A stretch of 64,000 nt of DNA from Ceratodon purpureus. Taxonomy: Eukaryota > Streptophyta > Bryopsida > Pseudoditrichales > Ditrichaceae. The stretch covers positions 23,359,067 to 23,423,066 of the forward strand of contig CM026423.1 in NCBI GenBank assembly GCA_014871385.1, written 5' to 3'. Both the position numbers and the translations under genes were made by a program. Positions 1-11,703 of the stretch are shown here, piece by piece. Under the pieces are notes generated by a model. The model made no database searches. It saw nothing but the letters and a program-made list of their open reading frames with translations, and was not told the origin of the DNA. Position 1 is the stretch's first letter; each line of letters starts with the position of its first letter.

Positions 1-1249
1 ACCAGTGTGGGGGCTGATCCTCCCCAGGCGATTAGAAGGTGGAAATCATAGTCTAAATGTGTGAGGAGCTTTTGGAAAAAAAAATCTCTTCAAAAGCTGT
101 AAACGTCTAAAAGAAATTGGTCTTGCAATCACTGTCGGAACACGGAAACTTGTTTATTTTCCGATTAACACCAAAAACAAGTTAAAATTCCATTCCTGTC
201 CCTGTGATTCTGAGTATCATTCTAGGGACTCAATAGTGTTTTGTCAAATATATTCTTTTAAGCGATCCAATTTGATTATTTATTTCAACACCATATTTGT
301 TAAATTGAGACTTTTCATAGTCTCAATCTAATGCTTGACTTTACATTTTTCATTGATTTCTTGATTGAATCTATATTTATCACAATTTTTTTGACTATAC
401 ATCGGAAGACTATCATTGAATTGAGGATAATCTACAATCAGAAAGTCAAAAAAGTTCAAATTGTCTCAAAAAAATTGCTAAAATTGTATGCAAAAAGTCT
501 CAAAGTTCTAAAACTGTCTCAAAATAACAAATATGGTCATTTTCCTTCTTTCGGTAGTTTAGTCAACAAACCCCAACGTATCCGGTCGGGAGTCACCTCA
601 CAACTAACCTGGAAGACTCTAGCTAGTAGGTCATATAAGTGATTTCCTTTCGATCCGTAAGACTACAACGACACACCGATCCGGATCCAGGAGAACTAGG
701 ATCCAGCTATCTCCAGGCAACTCATTTCACCCCCTCAATCCTCTTTCTCAGTGACTGCAGAACCTCTTCAAAAGTTCAAGGAGCCCAATCAAGTACCCCT
801 CGATCTGCTGCGACCTTAGCGACGGCTATTCCGCTTGAGATTAATTAGAGGCTCGGAAGGTGAGGCTTCATCTCCTACGACAGCCAGCTCAATCCTTCTG
901 CTCAATCTCGAAACCTAGACGGTCCAAGTCCTGCCCTACAACTTCCGTCACCTTTGCATCTGGTCTACAGTAGAACTCTTACTATCCTCCCGGATCATTC
1001 ACACTTAGACAAAAGTCATACACAGTGAAGAAAACACATTTGTTATACTGATAAGGAATATAGGGAGGAATCATACAAAAACAAAGATCCGGCAGTCGCC
1101 CTGAGCCCCACTTAAGTAAGCTCTAGCTTCCACAAAAGCGGCGGCGCGGAAAGTTCCATCAAAAACCTTAATTCCCAATTAACTAACCAAAATCCTATCA
1201 CTGCAACTATTCCGGATCTCAGATCCGACTTCTATCCCTATTAAACCGG
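1..1249. other. no supportable gene
   Basis: AT-rich at the left and mixed toward the right. Only short open frames without recognisable protein features are present. It is probably the 3' flank of the decayed minus-strand gene that follows. Confidence 0.4.
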
Positions 1250-3560
1250 AAAGTGACAGGTGGCAGAACTACTCCATTTTTGTCTTCTTCAACTTCCTCT
1301 TCTCGTCCTTGGACCACTTCGGCTTCTGCTCCGATCTTATCGCCTTCCGCGCTTTTCATGCAGCCTTCTCCGCCGCCTTCTTCTGACTCTCGTAAAACGG
1401 GTCAGGATCCGCTTCGGAGGGGACTTCGTCGGAGTTCCAACTGGGATCGACGTCCGAGTAGGTGTTTTGGTCGTCCTGGAAGGAAAACTTGCTGAAGAGT
1501 CAAAATCCGCGGGCTCTTCTTCAGCATCGGATCCCAAATCAATCCGGGCAATTTTGACTGCGGCCGGCCGCTTCTTCAACCTCTCGCTCCAGCCTACCTC
1601 TTCGGATGGTGCTGGTGAATCCGACAGTGGAATCACTCTCGGCGTCGAAGTGACGTTAAAAGTCTGGGAAGTGGAGGAAGGAGTGATTTTCTGATGATGC
1701 CCGGATGGAGATGGAAGTACTTCACATTCCAAGCCCACTTCCGTTACTAGCAATCGCTCCCTTCTCGGACTCACCAGGATGTCTGCAACCGGAGCCGGCG
1801 CGGGAATGAATGTCCGCGTTGTCTTCTCGATCTCCAACTGCTCACACCATTGGGACCGGATCACTTCCATATGGAGAAGGGTGATTACCTTGGATTTCTG
1901 AACCGAGCAAGGCTTTGGGGACGGAAGTCGTGCGAATTCCTGTCGGACCTCTTCCAGTCTCATCACCTCCGGAGATCATTTCCAAGATGATCCTCCGGAC
2001 TGGTCTTCATTCACCCGGGATGAGTGAGCTGTCTCCCTCTCCATTGACCTGGGCCGCTTGAACTTCGTCTGCCACGGCGCTGCGTTGGACTCCCTTCCTT
2101 CTTAATGATGACCGAAGGGGATCCGGGGGTGGACGGAAGCATCACCCGCATTGTAGGTTGCGGCTCCAACAACTTTTGCATGAGCTCCAGGGTCTTTGTC
2201 ATCGCCGTGTCAAATTTTCACATAATGGTGACGATCTTCTTCATGTGGGCCTTGCCATTATCTCTCAGGAAATCTTCATCAAATAAGCGTGCCTTGTTGA
2301 TGATGTTTCCCGGTTGTTCGACAAGGAACCAGATCTTATTGAGCCTATCTACTCTTGATTTGTGTGAAATTGCCGGGCCTCCTTGCTCTTGACCGCCAAT
2401 TCCGCTGATAGGTCCACCATCCAGATCTCCAGCCGTTCCTTCTCTACCCGAAGTTGAGGTTGCGTCTTCAGCGCTTCGATCCTCCAAAGCAGATTCTGTG
2501 GCTGACAGTTGTCCATTGCCACGCAGGCCCTCCAGAGCTGTGACTCGATTTGCTCGTAATTAGCCTATGCAATCCGGATGTCTTCCTGGAGTACCTCGAA
2601 AGGGTCATCCGAAAACCTGTGCACGGAAGTGGCTGTCTCGAGCAAAACCACGTCCTTTGGGGCTGAAGGTTCCGCTTGCTCCGAGGTCGTTGCTGGGATC
2701 GCGACTTGGAGTGCGATCTTGCCAGAGTCGGCTTCCAAGGTGGTTCCACTTCGGTTTCTACCTTAGTCGACTCTGTATCCATCTTGTCCTCTCCCGCTTG
2801 ATCGGCTTCGCTGTCGTTGACCTTGCTGAAATCCATCTAGTGCTTTGCCACCTTGAAATCCGCATCTTCCTCTTCTAACAAACATCCGTACTTCTCATAT
2901 AGATGAAATAGGAAGGGAGTGATGGGGGAGGGCTTCTTCCCGATTCCGGGAATTAGCTTTCAGACGATATCGTGGACGATCAGAGCCCAGTTAGCCTCTC
3001 TCTAGAGTCTGAACGGAAAGTGCACCAGAGATGGTGTTTCCTACCATCATTGTGATCCTGCTTGACTTTTCCGGATACAGGGTTGGAACTACGAAAGCTA
3101 AGATCTGCCTCTTCTTCAAATCCTTATAGTCGGTTACTAGGTATCCGTCCTTTGGATTAATCTTCCCTACAAATTTTCCGAGAACGTACCTATTCGACCT
3201 AGCCGCCCAATCCGTTCCTTGCAGGATGAAGTTGTAAACACTTGCCTACATCATGGTCGTCCATAAATTTCGATGACCTCAGTAGGTGTTGTCCCACTGT
3301 TTCCCGTGACCCTCCACTAACTTCCGCACCATCGCCTCGTTTTTCAATGGCCACGGCCAGGTCCGGATACTCTCACATCGTATCTGGGTGAGATCCGCTA
3401 TTAGCTCTTGCATCAAGTATTCCTCTTCCGGAATCGCAGGGTTAATGGTTCTGATCACTATAGGAACCATCTCTAACACTTTGCGTCACTTGCTATCCGA
3501 CCTCACACGACCCAACAGCAAGAAACTCGGTGATCCAACTACCGGTGAACCGGAAGCAAC
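1250..3560 (-). pseudogene. decayed transposon protein gene, element 1
   Basis: A string of minus-strand open segments broken by stops and frameshifts. A segment near 3479-3279 contains LEMVPIVIRTINPAIPEEE. Translation continues past a stop through a region around 3250-3030 with motifs such as YNFILQGTDW and DYKDLKKRQILAF. Further left come an acidic S/T-rich stretch near 2836-2760 and a segment 2487-2011, in one frame apart from a TGA at 2218-2220, that includes KSRVDRLNKIWFLVEQPGN. The last segment (1966-1337) ends in an Arg-rich tail. I do not recognise the family. The layout (globular N-terminal part, then charged low complexity) resembles gag-like or transposon accessory proteins. It reads leftward from the repeat array at 3803, which would be its 5' region. 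It is certainly interrupted; function unknown. Confidence 0.45.
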
Positions 3561-3802
3561 ACCTCACTACTCGTCTACTCTCTAGTTATAACTTGCAGTT
3601 GGCAAAAAAACTTCCAAATCCTAAAACTTCCCCGCTTATATATCCCGCGGATCATTATTGCAATGCGGCGCTTATTTGCCGCCGCCATTGTACCGATCCA
3701 ACCGTTATCCGGTAATCATTACAACTGCGTCGGATAGGATCTCGGACGCGGTTACTGTAACGGTCAACCTTGACCGGATTGGATCTAGGGAAAGTTTGCA
3801 TG

Positions 3803-3905
3803 TGAGCAGAGAGCGAAGAGCGAAGAGCAGAGAGGAGAGAAAGGAGAGCAGAGAATTGACCTTTAGCCAAATTTTCAAAAGTAAAGTAGATCCCATAACC
3901 GTGGG
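3803..3905 (+). promoter_or_regulatory. divergent promoter-like cassette, copy 1
   Basis: A tandem GAGCAGAGAGCGAAGAGC-type array (3803-3851) is followed by the box CCCATAACCGTGGG (3892-3905). The same pair of signals occurs at 6806, 53114, 56835 and 60390, always in this orientation, mostly with a minus-strand gene to the left and a plus-strand gene to the right. Position and conservation suggest a bidirectional regulatory region of one element family. Confidence 0.5.
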
Positions 3906-4023
3906 AAAATGCTTTAAAAAAGCAATATTTTGTTACTTTGTTTTGGAAAAAGTATGTAATTCCGTGGAATTCTGGGTTGTCACTAGTAAAAAAATAATTA
4001 CATCTGTTTTTTAACGTACAAAT

Positions 4024-4055
4024 TAGGGCTGATGTCAGGATGACGTCATGCATAC
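4024..4055 (+). promoter_or_regulatory. conserved block with TGACGTCA palindrome
   Basis: The segment reads ATTAGGGCTGATGTCA, then a perfect TGACGTCA palindrome at 4041-4048. An almost identical block lies at 53332-53362 with TGACGTCA at 53351-53358. TGACGTCA is the classic binding site of bZIP factors. Its retention at the same place in two diverged elements suggests a promoter element for the plus-strand genes at 4500 and 54068. Confidence 0.45.
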
Positions 4056-4499
4056 AATCCTTTAGATTTGGTCCCTTATTGCATGTAGATACGAGTATTC
4101 CAGCATCATGTTTTTGGATAACAACAGTAAATATTGCATAGGATTATATAAATAATTGTAGGAAAAACAAATTTCACAAAAGGTAAAATTAAAGGTCTGA
4201 AAACTTCGTGGAATATTTCAAAGTTTGTGTACAATAATGGAGCTGCTAAAACCAAGATGTATACCATGTCAGAGTGTTTGTCTTCATCGTAGATTTCTCG
4301 GTCTTTAAATAAGACCACAGCTAGCTTAAGTGTCTAGCAACGATCTATATAAACCTTAGCAGACGTCCTTGACGTTGTATTAGCTCAATGATTTGTTTAG
4401 AACATAACCTTGTACTTGCTAGGCAGTTGTTTGAAGGTATAAGCGATTCATTTGAGGTCGTTGCTTGTGAAACGATTTTACAGGATTTTGCTTAAGCGG

Positions 4500-4931
4500 A
4501 TGGCGGATTGGCCTGACCCCTGGGATCATTTAGGTAGTAGTACAACGCAAGCTTGGACTCCTCCGATGGTAATCACGTTTGAAGACGTCGAGAACGCTTG
4601 TGTTGTGCCGAAGCTGTGGAAGTGTGAGATTGACAGCAGTCTTGAATACGCATGCCTTCGGCTAGCGAGGTGGGACTACGTTTCGCACAGGGGTCGCCAT
4701 TGGATTCCAAAGGACAAATATGAAGCAAATCGATTCAACATCAAGAGGAATGTTTTTAGGAGTTCTTGGTCACTTGCAAATCCAAATAACAACGACAGAT
4801 TAGAGACAACGTCCCTTGGAGAACTTAGTTGCCTTGAGTTAGATCAGTTGAGGTCATTGCTATGGGCAAATGGGAATCAGGTCTTGGATGTGCCGGAAGG
4901 AGAGAAAATGTCTCCGAGAGATGGTATCTAG
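4500..4931 (+). CDS. hypothetical protein, element 1 (143 aa)
   Basis: An uninterrupted frame begins at ATG 4500 (MADWPDPWDHL); the open frame extends upstream to 4452 but only from a TTG. The protein is Trp-rich and hydrophilic, with no signal peptide or membrane segment. The middle part (KLWKCEID, WDYVSHRGRHWIPKDKYEANRF) has aromatic and basic residues spaced as in a small folded domain, and the C-terminus is Leu-rich and then acidic. I do not recognise the family. It is transcribed away from the cassette at 3803-3905 and converges on the methyltransferase-like gene at 5417-6795. This is the position that the RING-like gene occupies relative to its cassette in element 2. Probable transposon-encoded accessory protein. 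Confidence 0.45.
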   Translation: MADWPDPWDHLGSSTTQAWTPPMVITFEDVENACVVPKLWKCEIDSSLEYACLRLARWDYVSHRGRHWIPKDKYEANRFNIKRNVFRSSWSLANPNNNDRLETTSLGELSCLELDQLRSLLWANGNQVLDVPEGEKMSPRDGI

Positions 4932-5416
4932 ATCTCTCCCAAGAATAGATAACATGGATATAGTAATGAGAAATGTTGTTGATTGATAAAGAAAGTAATT
5001 ATAGTTTTTATATATTTTGAACATTTCAGTTGTAACAATTCATTCTTCACGTTATTGTTTTCTGGTGTTCTGGATATAATATTCTAAAAGAAACAACTTC
5101 ATAACTGAAGTGGTTTTCCCTTATATGAGCTCCAGAAGTATGTAATTCTGAAATCAGTATTTTCAGAATTACATTGGCCCTTGTTCTGTATGTCCTTCAT
5201 AACTAGACCATAAACATCACCTTAAGATATTAAAAAATTTAACCGAATACATGTCACATGTTTGATGTTGTTTAAACTCATAAGAATTGAGAGCCTAGAA
5301 GTCTCTTAGCTGTAGTCCTTTACATACACGAATATAAAATGGATATTTAAATGCTAAAAACTTAAAGAGGTTTGCGAATGAGAAGTCGAAGGAATATGTA
5401 ATAAACTCCAATCAAA
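4932..5416. other. convergent intergenic region
   Basis: AT-rich spacer between two convergent genes. No gene or repeat was seen; it probably holds the two polyadenylation regions. Confidence 0.4.
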
Positions 5417-6795
5417 TCAGATCAAATCAGATGAAAACACCAATAGATTGAAGCCTCCCTCAAAGTCACGAGATGCTATAATCGCTACTTCCACTCTTGG
5501 AACTCGATAACTTTGAATCTCTCCTTCTACAGCCTCTGTATCGATGAATGCAAGGGCCCTAGGTTCACAACTAGTAGGTCGACTAGGAACATATCTAACG
5601 GCACCAGATTGAAGCGCTTGTGCTAAGTCCTCTGCATATTCCGGAAGTATATAAGGCTGAATCGGACAGGAATTCAGACGCCACGATGGAATGGACACGG
5701 GCCATGGCCTACGTCGCAGTGTTGCCGCAACTACTCTGCAATATAAAATGGATAGTGGTTAGATCGAGTAGGTGGAGTTGCATTCAGAAGCAATGCTAAG
5801 ATAAATAGCACAAAAGATAGAAAGTCTAGAGTAAAACTTACAGTACTTAGATTGTCTTGCTCTCTTGGGTGGTGCTTTCTCAGCTGCTACCTCTCTAAGA
5901 TGTTTAGGAGGGCCCATGGGAGATTTTGTAGCCATATATGGTTTGAGAATGGCGTTGAATATGGCTTCGTCATCCTCAAAAGCTATGATATGACGACCAA
6001 TATCCTAGCATGCCTTGATTGAGGCCCCTGAAACTCAAAGTGTAGCGAAGAAGTGAGAGTCTGCGGAAAAAATGAGAGGTCATGGAAATGCAGAATCATG
6101 TAATGAATGGTTACCTGTTCCTGCCTTCCAGTCGAGGACTATGCCGCCGGGCTTCGACAGCTCTCCAATTATGCTCTGCATCATCACAGGGTCTTTCTCC
6201 CTTAGTCCTCTCCAAGGAACCTCCTCATTCTTGAGCTGCGAATTCACATCAGTGAGCTTGAACACGACATCACTCACGGTTATATTGAGGTCGCCATGTA
6301 CGAGCTCGGATTTCTTCGTTTGAAAGGAGAAATTAGATGGCGGCTGGCCACCACGAATGAAGACGCGAATCCATAATCGAAGAGATTGCAGTCAAACAAA
6401 ACAAGTGAGTATAAATAAGCAGAATGGTTTTCAGTAAGCAAAGACAAGGATTGGTTAAGATGTAGATACCAAGTTCTAAGGGTTCGTACTAGGAGAAGCC
6501 AAGCCGAGAACATTGATGCCCCACCAGTCATTGTGCAGCAGAAAGCCACTAGCCTTCGCTTCATCGAGAATCTCCGCAGCCAGCTTGTGATCATTGTTGT
6601 GGATGATGCAGAGAGCACCATCATTCTCCAAGTAAAGTTTTGCAAATTTGAAGATGTTCTACACATACTCCTCATCACGAGAGTTCCAAGGTGGAATGAC
6701 GTCGAGGGATCAGATACCGAGGGGACGGGAATACTCTCAGGGATGTCGGCAATGATCAAATAGACTCCCAAATGCTTCTCTTCTTTGCGAGGGAG
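5417..6795 (-). pseudogene. N6/N4 amino-methyltransferase-like DNA methylase, broken
   Basis: Reading leftward, exon 1 (about 6795-6470) gives YLIIADIPES, in the place of the DPPW/DPPY catalytic motif IV. In another frame it continues as PPWNSRDEEYV, then LYLENDGALCIIHNNDHKL and GFLLHNDWWGINVLG. Exon 2 (about 6380-6115) has LRLWIRVFIRGG and then REKDPVMMQ with KPGGIVLDWKAGTG, the S-adenosylmethionine-binding FxGxG-type motif I. Exon 3 (6028-5842) has GRHIIAFEDDEAIFNAIL. A final exon (5736-5417) gives a C-terminal extension not recognised. Motif IV before motif I is the beta-class order of the N6_N4_Mtase family, which methylates adenine or cytosine amino groups in DNA. Splice sites at 6470, 6115/6028 and 5842 are GT/AG. 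Stops at 6659-6661, 6476-6478 and 6005-6007 plus a frame change show the copy is dead. The C-terminal exon and exact exon 2 start are uncertain. Confidence 0.6.
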
Positions 6796-6805
6796 ACTTG
6801 TATGC

Positions 6806-6963
6806 AAGCAGAGAGCAGAGAGCGGAGAGCGGAGAGTAAAAAATGGGGTCTGAAAACTAAAAACAGTAATTTTTTTACTAAAATTAGAAAATTGTAATAT
6901 TTTGAGAATATTCTTCCAATGTTATCTTTTTTAAAGGTGAATTTAAGACCTATGACCGTGGAA
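6806..6963 (+). promoter_or_regulatory. divergent promoter-like cassette, copy 2
   Basis: A GCAGAGAGCGGAGAGCGG array (6806-6837) is followed by CCTATGACCGTGGAA (6949-6963). It lies between the methyltransferase-like gene (minus) and the small gene at 7255 (plus). The sequence between array and box resembles that of copy 4 at 56835 (shared AAACAGTAAT and TTTTGAGAATATT). Confidence 0.5.
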
Positions 6964-7254
6964 TTTTTTGAAATATTCATGACAATATACGACATTTTGA
7001 TCCTATTACCGTTTTATTGTTTTAAATATTTTTGGTGGAGAAAAATAAATTGACGCATTTCTGTGAATTTCTGGTTGTTATTGATTGCATTCCGTTTGAT
7101 GAATGTTGGTGTAGGGTGAAATGTCCGTGATCTAAGGGCGCCAAGTCAATGCCTTAAGATATTTAAGTTAAAGGTGAGAAGAATGTCGTCTTCATTTTTG
7201 CCTCCCTTTTTGTTTTGGGTAAGGGACACTTCTCTTTTGTATTGATCCACGATT

Positions 7255-7709
7255 ATGGAGGACGTCAAGGTGGTTGCTATTTTCCTTGGTGATGTTGTTG
7301 GCCCGTTTCAACCTTACGTGGAGGTTGAGGGGTAGACGAGGTGTTTGGATGTGGCGAAGCACTTACACTTCCGGAGGTCGTGGATGTTAAAGTTGAGTTG
7401 GGAACAGACCCTTCAGTGTTACGAGATCCTAGGGAGATCATAGTGGTGGACGACGAGGTGGAGAAGCCGTTGCCAGCTCATGCATACTCTAAGGTTGGAA
7501 AGATCCCACCCGGGACTTATTCGAGGGAAGCACTTAAAGGGTCAAGTGGGAGTAGTCCATTGTTGAAACGTCCCTACCTAGGTTTAGGATTGCCTAGAGT
7601 GGGACCCAAAATGGACAAAAATGTAGCTTCACACGTAGTAGAGTCTGATGTTGGTAGATATGCTGAGAATGCAAAGGGCAAAACTAAACGCATTAAGTAC
7701 AGAGAATGA
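7255..7709 (+). pseudogene. small basic-tailed element protein, frameshifted copy
   Basis: The ATG at 7255 starts MEDVKVV...FLGDVVGPFQPY and runs into a stop. The rest continues in another frame with AHAYSKVGKIPPGTYSREAL, LLKRP and the C-terminus ENAKGKTKRIKYRE. The gene at 58046-58489 has the same start (SLGDVLGPFHPY), the same core and the same tail (ENAKGIPKRIKYKE), so this is a frameshifted homologue. The basic tail could be a nuclear localisation signal. I do not recognise the family. It is followed by noncoding sequence (7880-8035) that also matches element 2 (58620-58750), after which homology stops. Confidence 0.6.
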
Positions 7710-8049
7710 AATTCCTATTTGCAGCAGTCCCTTGGTTGAATTAAAGTGATGACTTACTATAATATTTCCGTGCTTAACGGGGTGAAGGGTACAAGTGGTC
7801 GAATGTAGTAATGTGACATGCATTGCATTATTAGTTGGACCAATTACTAGGCGTGGCAATCAATGTGGATAGTCAGACCCTATATATTAAAAAAGACAAT
7901 ACAAATATGTATTGCTGACTCAATACAGGGAGTAATTCAAATAGCAACTACTGTGCAACCTAGTTGCCACCGTCCACATGAAAGAACATGGACTAAAAGT
8001 AGCTTGCCCCCTAATTTCTTGCTAAAGGGACCAAAGACCAGGAGCACCT

Positions 8050-10611
8050 AGAAGAGCGCCAGCAATTTGAGGAAGAACAACGACACCAGGTAGAAGATGA
8101 TCATAGACGGTGGCTCCAAGACGAACACTGGCGGCGACTGGACGAGGAGCAGAGGCAGCAGCTCAGCAAAGGGAGGGAAGATCACAAAGAAGGCGAAACC
8201 CTAGAAGACGACAAACAACTAGGAGGTAACCCAGAGAATCGGAGCGGCAATCAAGAAGCAGTTTGCTACAGCAAGAAAAACACAGGTGAGGCAATTGGAC
8301 GAAGGAGTAGGAGGCTCCACCATCCCGGGAAAAGAGCTCCTCAAACAAAAGAAGACGAAGGGGAATCGAGTCGAGGATAGGAACAACAGCAGCAACGCCA
8401 AGATCAGCACCAACGGCCTGGTCAGGTAAAATTAACAACTGAAAACTTTTGGAAAGTTTTTCAGCTCGGATATGAAGGAGATCAGGAGGGGTGTTATTCG
8501 GGTCGTCATAGGATAGAACTGTTTAGAGACAATAGGACTGCAGATAGAGAAGTGACAAGAAAGAAGGCGAAGATAGAGGAAATTGGGAGTGGGCTGGAAG
8601 TTCCAGAACCCCTGCTCACTTTTAGGGACTGTGGCAGAGACGAAACAGCCAGAGATAGAGTAGACAATAGGCGAAGACCAAGGGAGAAGATAAGAAACAA
8701 AGCCGCAGTCAAAGTAAGGACGAGAAAACCAGGGCAATAGAGGAGAAGGGGAGAGAAGGGTACTCTCCACGGATACATAACAAGACCGGCAACAGGAGGA
8801 CAGATGGAGGAGAGAAGGGTACTCTCCACGGATACATAACAAGACCGGCAACAGGAGGATAGATGGAGGAGATAGAGCTGCAGGAAGGGGAGGGAGCGCC
8901 ACCATAGCAGACACAAGGGGTTTCCGAAGGGGACCTGGTGAAAGAACCAGAAGTAAGGACAAAGCTGTTGAGGGCAGGGACATGGGTCAGAAGGAAGCAA
9001 ACGCAGGCACTGGCCATAGCCCCCAAGCAAGTCACCATCACCCGGAACAAGAAGAGGAAGATAAAGCTTACCTTCCTCCCTTTAGAGTACTGGAAGGCGT
9101 GGAGAGATCTGAAAGACGACCTCTGGGTTGAGAAGGTTAGCCTGGGGTCATTTTATGAGTATACATGGGGAGTGCCAAGGGCAGAATTAGTCTCGGACTT
9201 CGTAGAGGGGTTCCAGTATGGGGGGAGAGCACAATAAAGTGTACCACAAAGTGCAACATGTGACCACCAACAAGTGAATATGAAGTGTGCTGTTTTTTAA
9301 GGCTCAAAGCTGATTTTGAGCATTTTGGTGTAGTTTTTGAGCATTTTCGTCACTTTTTAAGGTGTCACAAGGTATCTTACAGGCATCTCCATAAGAAAAA
9401 CATCTTCAATTGAAACTTAATTTGACCGCTAGTTCTAAATCATGAAAATGAAGATGTTCTTTTTTCACTTTTTTTTTTCCCGACCATTCGCAAACATCAG
9501 AAAATTATTTTTTGAGCATTTGAACACCACAATATTTGAAGGGAAGAGCCCCAAAAGTTTCGCCCAAAACAGTGTCCAGAAAACGTCACGACGGTACTTT
9601 TGGTACACTTTATGGGTCCAAACTGTTGGAACCCCCGCATTTCTAGAATGGTACCTTAAGAACGGAGTGGACAGCGAAATTAAATGTGACTTTCGAGGAA
9701 TCCATAAACATTTCTCTTCACTTTCGCAAATAATCCCATTCACTTGAACCGACTTCGCGGTATCCGTTCCACTTCTAAACCTCGATGTCTTGTCTCGCAC
9801 ATTTGGGAAGTTCAAGAGAATCAAGTCTATTTTTGAAATCCATAACTAAATTTTGAATCAACATAACTTAGATCCCACTTTCTTGAGTGTTTATAAGAAG
9901 GGCTGAAATTGTCAAATAGTTAAGCACTTTTTTGGTACACTTTATTGTGCTTGCCCCCTATGTGAAGGGTGAGAAGACCGAGTATACTACTCCGATCAGA
10001 GCCTCGGTGAGAGGAGTTCCAGTGGAGATTATTGCGTGGACTATACAACAGGCATTGGGGATAGAGGGGAGCAGGATAGCAGCGATCCCCAAGGCTAGTG
10101 GAGAATTGGACACGAGGCACATGAAGATGTTTGGCCTCACCCGGGCAGATCACACTTCCGATAAGACCAGAATCAAGGGGTTCGATGAACCATACCAGGA
10201 CAGGGTAAGGGCGCTGGTGGAGGTTCTATGCATGAAGAAGAAATCGCTCTATGCCACTAACGAATTACTAGAGAATATGTATCAGGTAGTTAAGAAGGGC
10301 GACCACAACTGGGCCCCTTGATTCTTTCTAGCCTACGAAGAATGCTCATCAGGGTCCATACCAGCCCAACAAGGGAGATTAAGGGGGCAGAGCTGATTGA
10401 TGCCTTACTGAAGAACTGGTTTCCCGATGAGGAGACCTATGTGGATCCACAACCGGGCCAAGAAGAGGAGGAGGAGGAGGATGACGAGAGCGAGGGCCAG
10501 CCAGATGCAACACCACCGAGGCCAGAAGGGGAGTCTCCGCCAGATGTCATCAGCGGTGAGGGGTCGAAGGGGGCCCGTGGACAACAGCTCGGTCGAGGAG
10601 GGAAGGACTAG
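8050..10611 (+). pseudogene. gag-like gene interrupted by MITE
   Basis: An open Gln/Glu-rich segment (from 8050, without its own ATG) leads into 8938-9237, which encodes LEYWKAWRDLKDDLW and FVEGFQYGG. The frame is interrupted by the insertion at 9228-9951 and resumes as VLAPYVKGEKTEY, RGVPVEIIAWTIQQALGI and CMKKKSLYATNELL. A frameshift near 10316 leads to an acidic run (QEEEEEEDDESEG). The RGVPVEI...I..ALGI pattern resembles the gag-like plant transposon protein domain found in many plant retroelements; I base this on pattern only. It would act as a structural or nucleic-acid-binding protein of the element. It is not functional as it stands. Confidence 0.45.
9228..9951. mobile_element. MITE-like insertion, 724 bp
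   Basis: The left end starts AGCACAATAAAGTGTACCA and the right end is its exact reverse complement for 19 bp, with a further imperfect AAAGTGC. A related copy of the terminal motif (GGTACACTTTAT) also lies inside near 9602. It splits the gag-like frame. No transposase is encoded. The target duplication is not clear, so the superfamily is unresolved. Confidence 0.65.
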
Positions 10612-11124
10612 CAAGAGGGAGTCGAGCGACAGTCATTGTCATCCTCCGGGCAGGTGAAGAAAACACGAGGGCAGAAAAGGAGGGCACAGTCATCCCCATC
10701 CACTCCTAAGGGCCAGGGGCAGAAGTTCAAGAGACTGCAAAGAATGGAGACCAGACCTAGATACAAGGACAGTTCTTCGGAGCCAATGGACTCCAGGGAA
10801 GCAGAAGAGGTTGAGAGGGGCGCCATTACTTCCAACATTAGGAACGTCCCCTAGCGAAAGGGAAAGGCAAAGAAACATAAGAAGATAGGACGGATCCCAC
10901 GTGAGACACCAGTGGAGGCGTCCCGGACATTGCTAACTCTACGCACCACCCAATGAGCAGAAGCTCAAGATCCCTAGGAACCAGTAGCAGAGGAGGCACC
11001 AATAGGTCAGGAGGTTTGGGCTTCTACGACAGACCAGGCAACACCCCTAGCAGACCCGCACCCTACAGGTATGTTATCCCCTTGGAATCTTGGAGAAGCA
11101 TTTCAGTCAACGGAGGCAGAAAAA

Positions 11125-11703
11125 TTCGAGATAAGTACAGGACTCGCCAGACTAGCAGAGCAGATGAAGGTCTAGGTGACGGAGACAGGGCAACTCCAGG
11201 ACTTACAGTCTAGGAGGGACAGCAGAACGCCAACCTATGAGGAGCTGATCACTAGGAACAAGGCATTGGAGGGGCAGGTTAGTCAGCAGACAGTTCAGCT
11301 TCAGGCTGCGAGTCGGGAGTTAACGGAGCTGAAAGCAACATGGGCGGACACCAGAAAGAAGCTCACTATCTTCACTAAAGAACAACGCAAGGAGAAGGCC
11401 AGATGGGTTGCCGAAGGGGGAGAACTTGAAGGCAGACGAAGGCAACGATTGGAGAAGGAGTTGGAGATGAATGCCTGTCTTAGAGATTACGACCGCCTAG
11501 CCCAAGATAACCAGCAGCTACGACGACAACTGGAGGTAGCCGGGACCTATGCTACTCCAGCCAGTAAGGGCCTGGCTAGACATCTCTTGGCGACAACCAA
11601 GAAACAGGTCTGCGAGGAGTTAAAGGCCTACATAGAAGACCAGGATCGCTTCAACAAATATTTGGTTCATTTTTCCGAAGCCTTCCCTGCTTTTGTATAC
11701 TAA
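11125..11703 (+). pseudogene. coiled-coil retroelement protein, plus copy
   Basis: The frame encodes a long heptad-rich alpha-helical protein: ELITRNKALEGQVSQQTVQL, ATWADTRKKLTIFTKEQRKE, DYDRLAQDNQQLRRQLEVAG, KKQVCEELKAYIEDQDRFN. It has an internal stop before 11176 (QMKV*VTETGQLQDL). It is homologous along its length to the minus-strand protein at 13016-13600. The stop after FVY is followed in the same frame by SDDEQ, and the minus copy also has a stop codon there followed by SDEEQ. Likely a gag-associated structural protein; no enzyme motif is visible. Confidence 0.5.
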
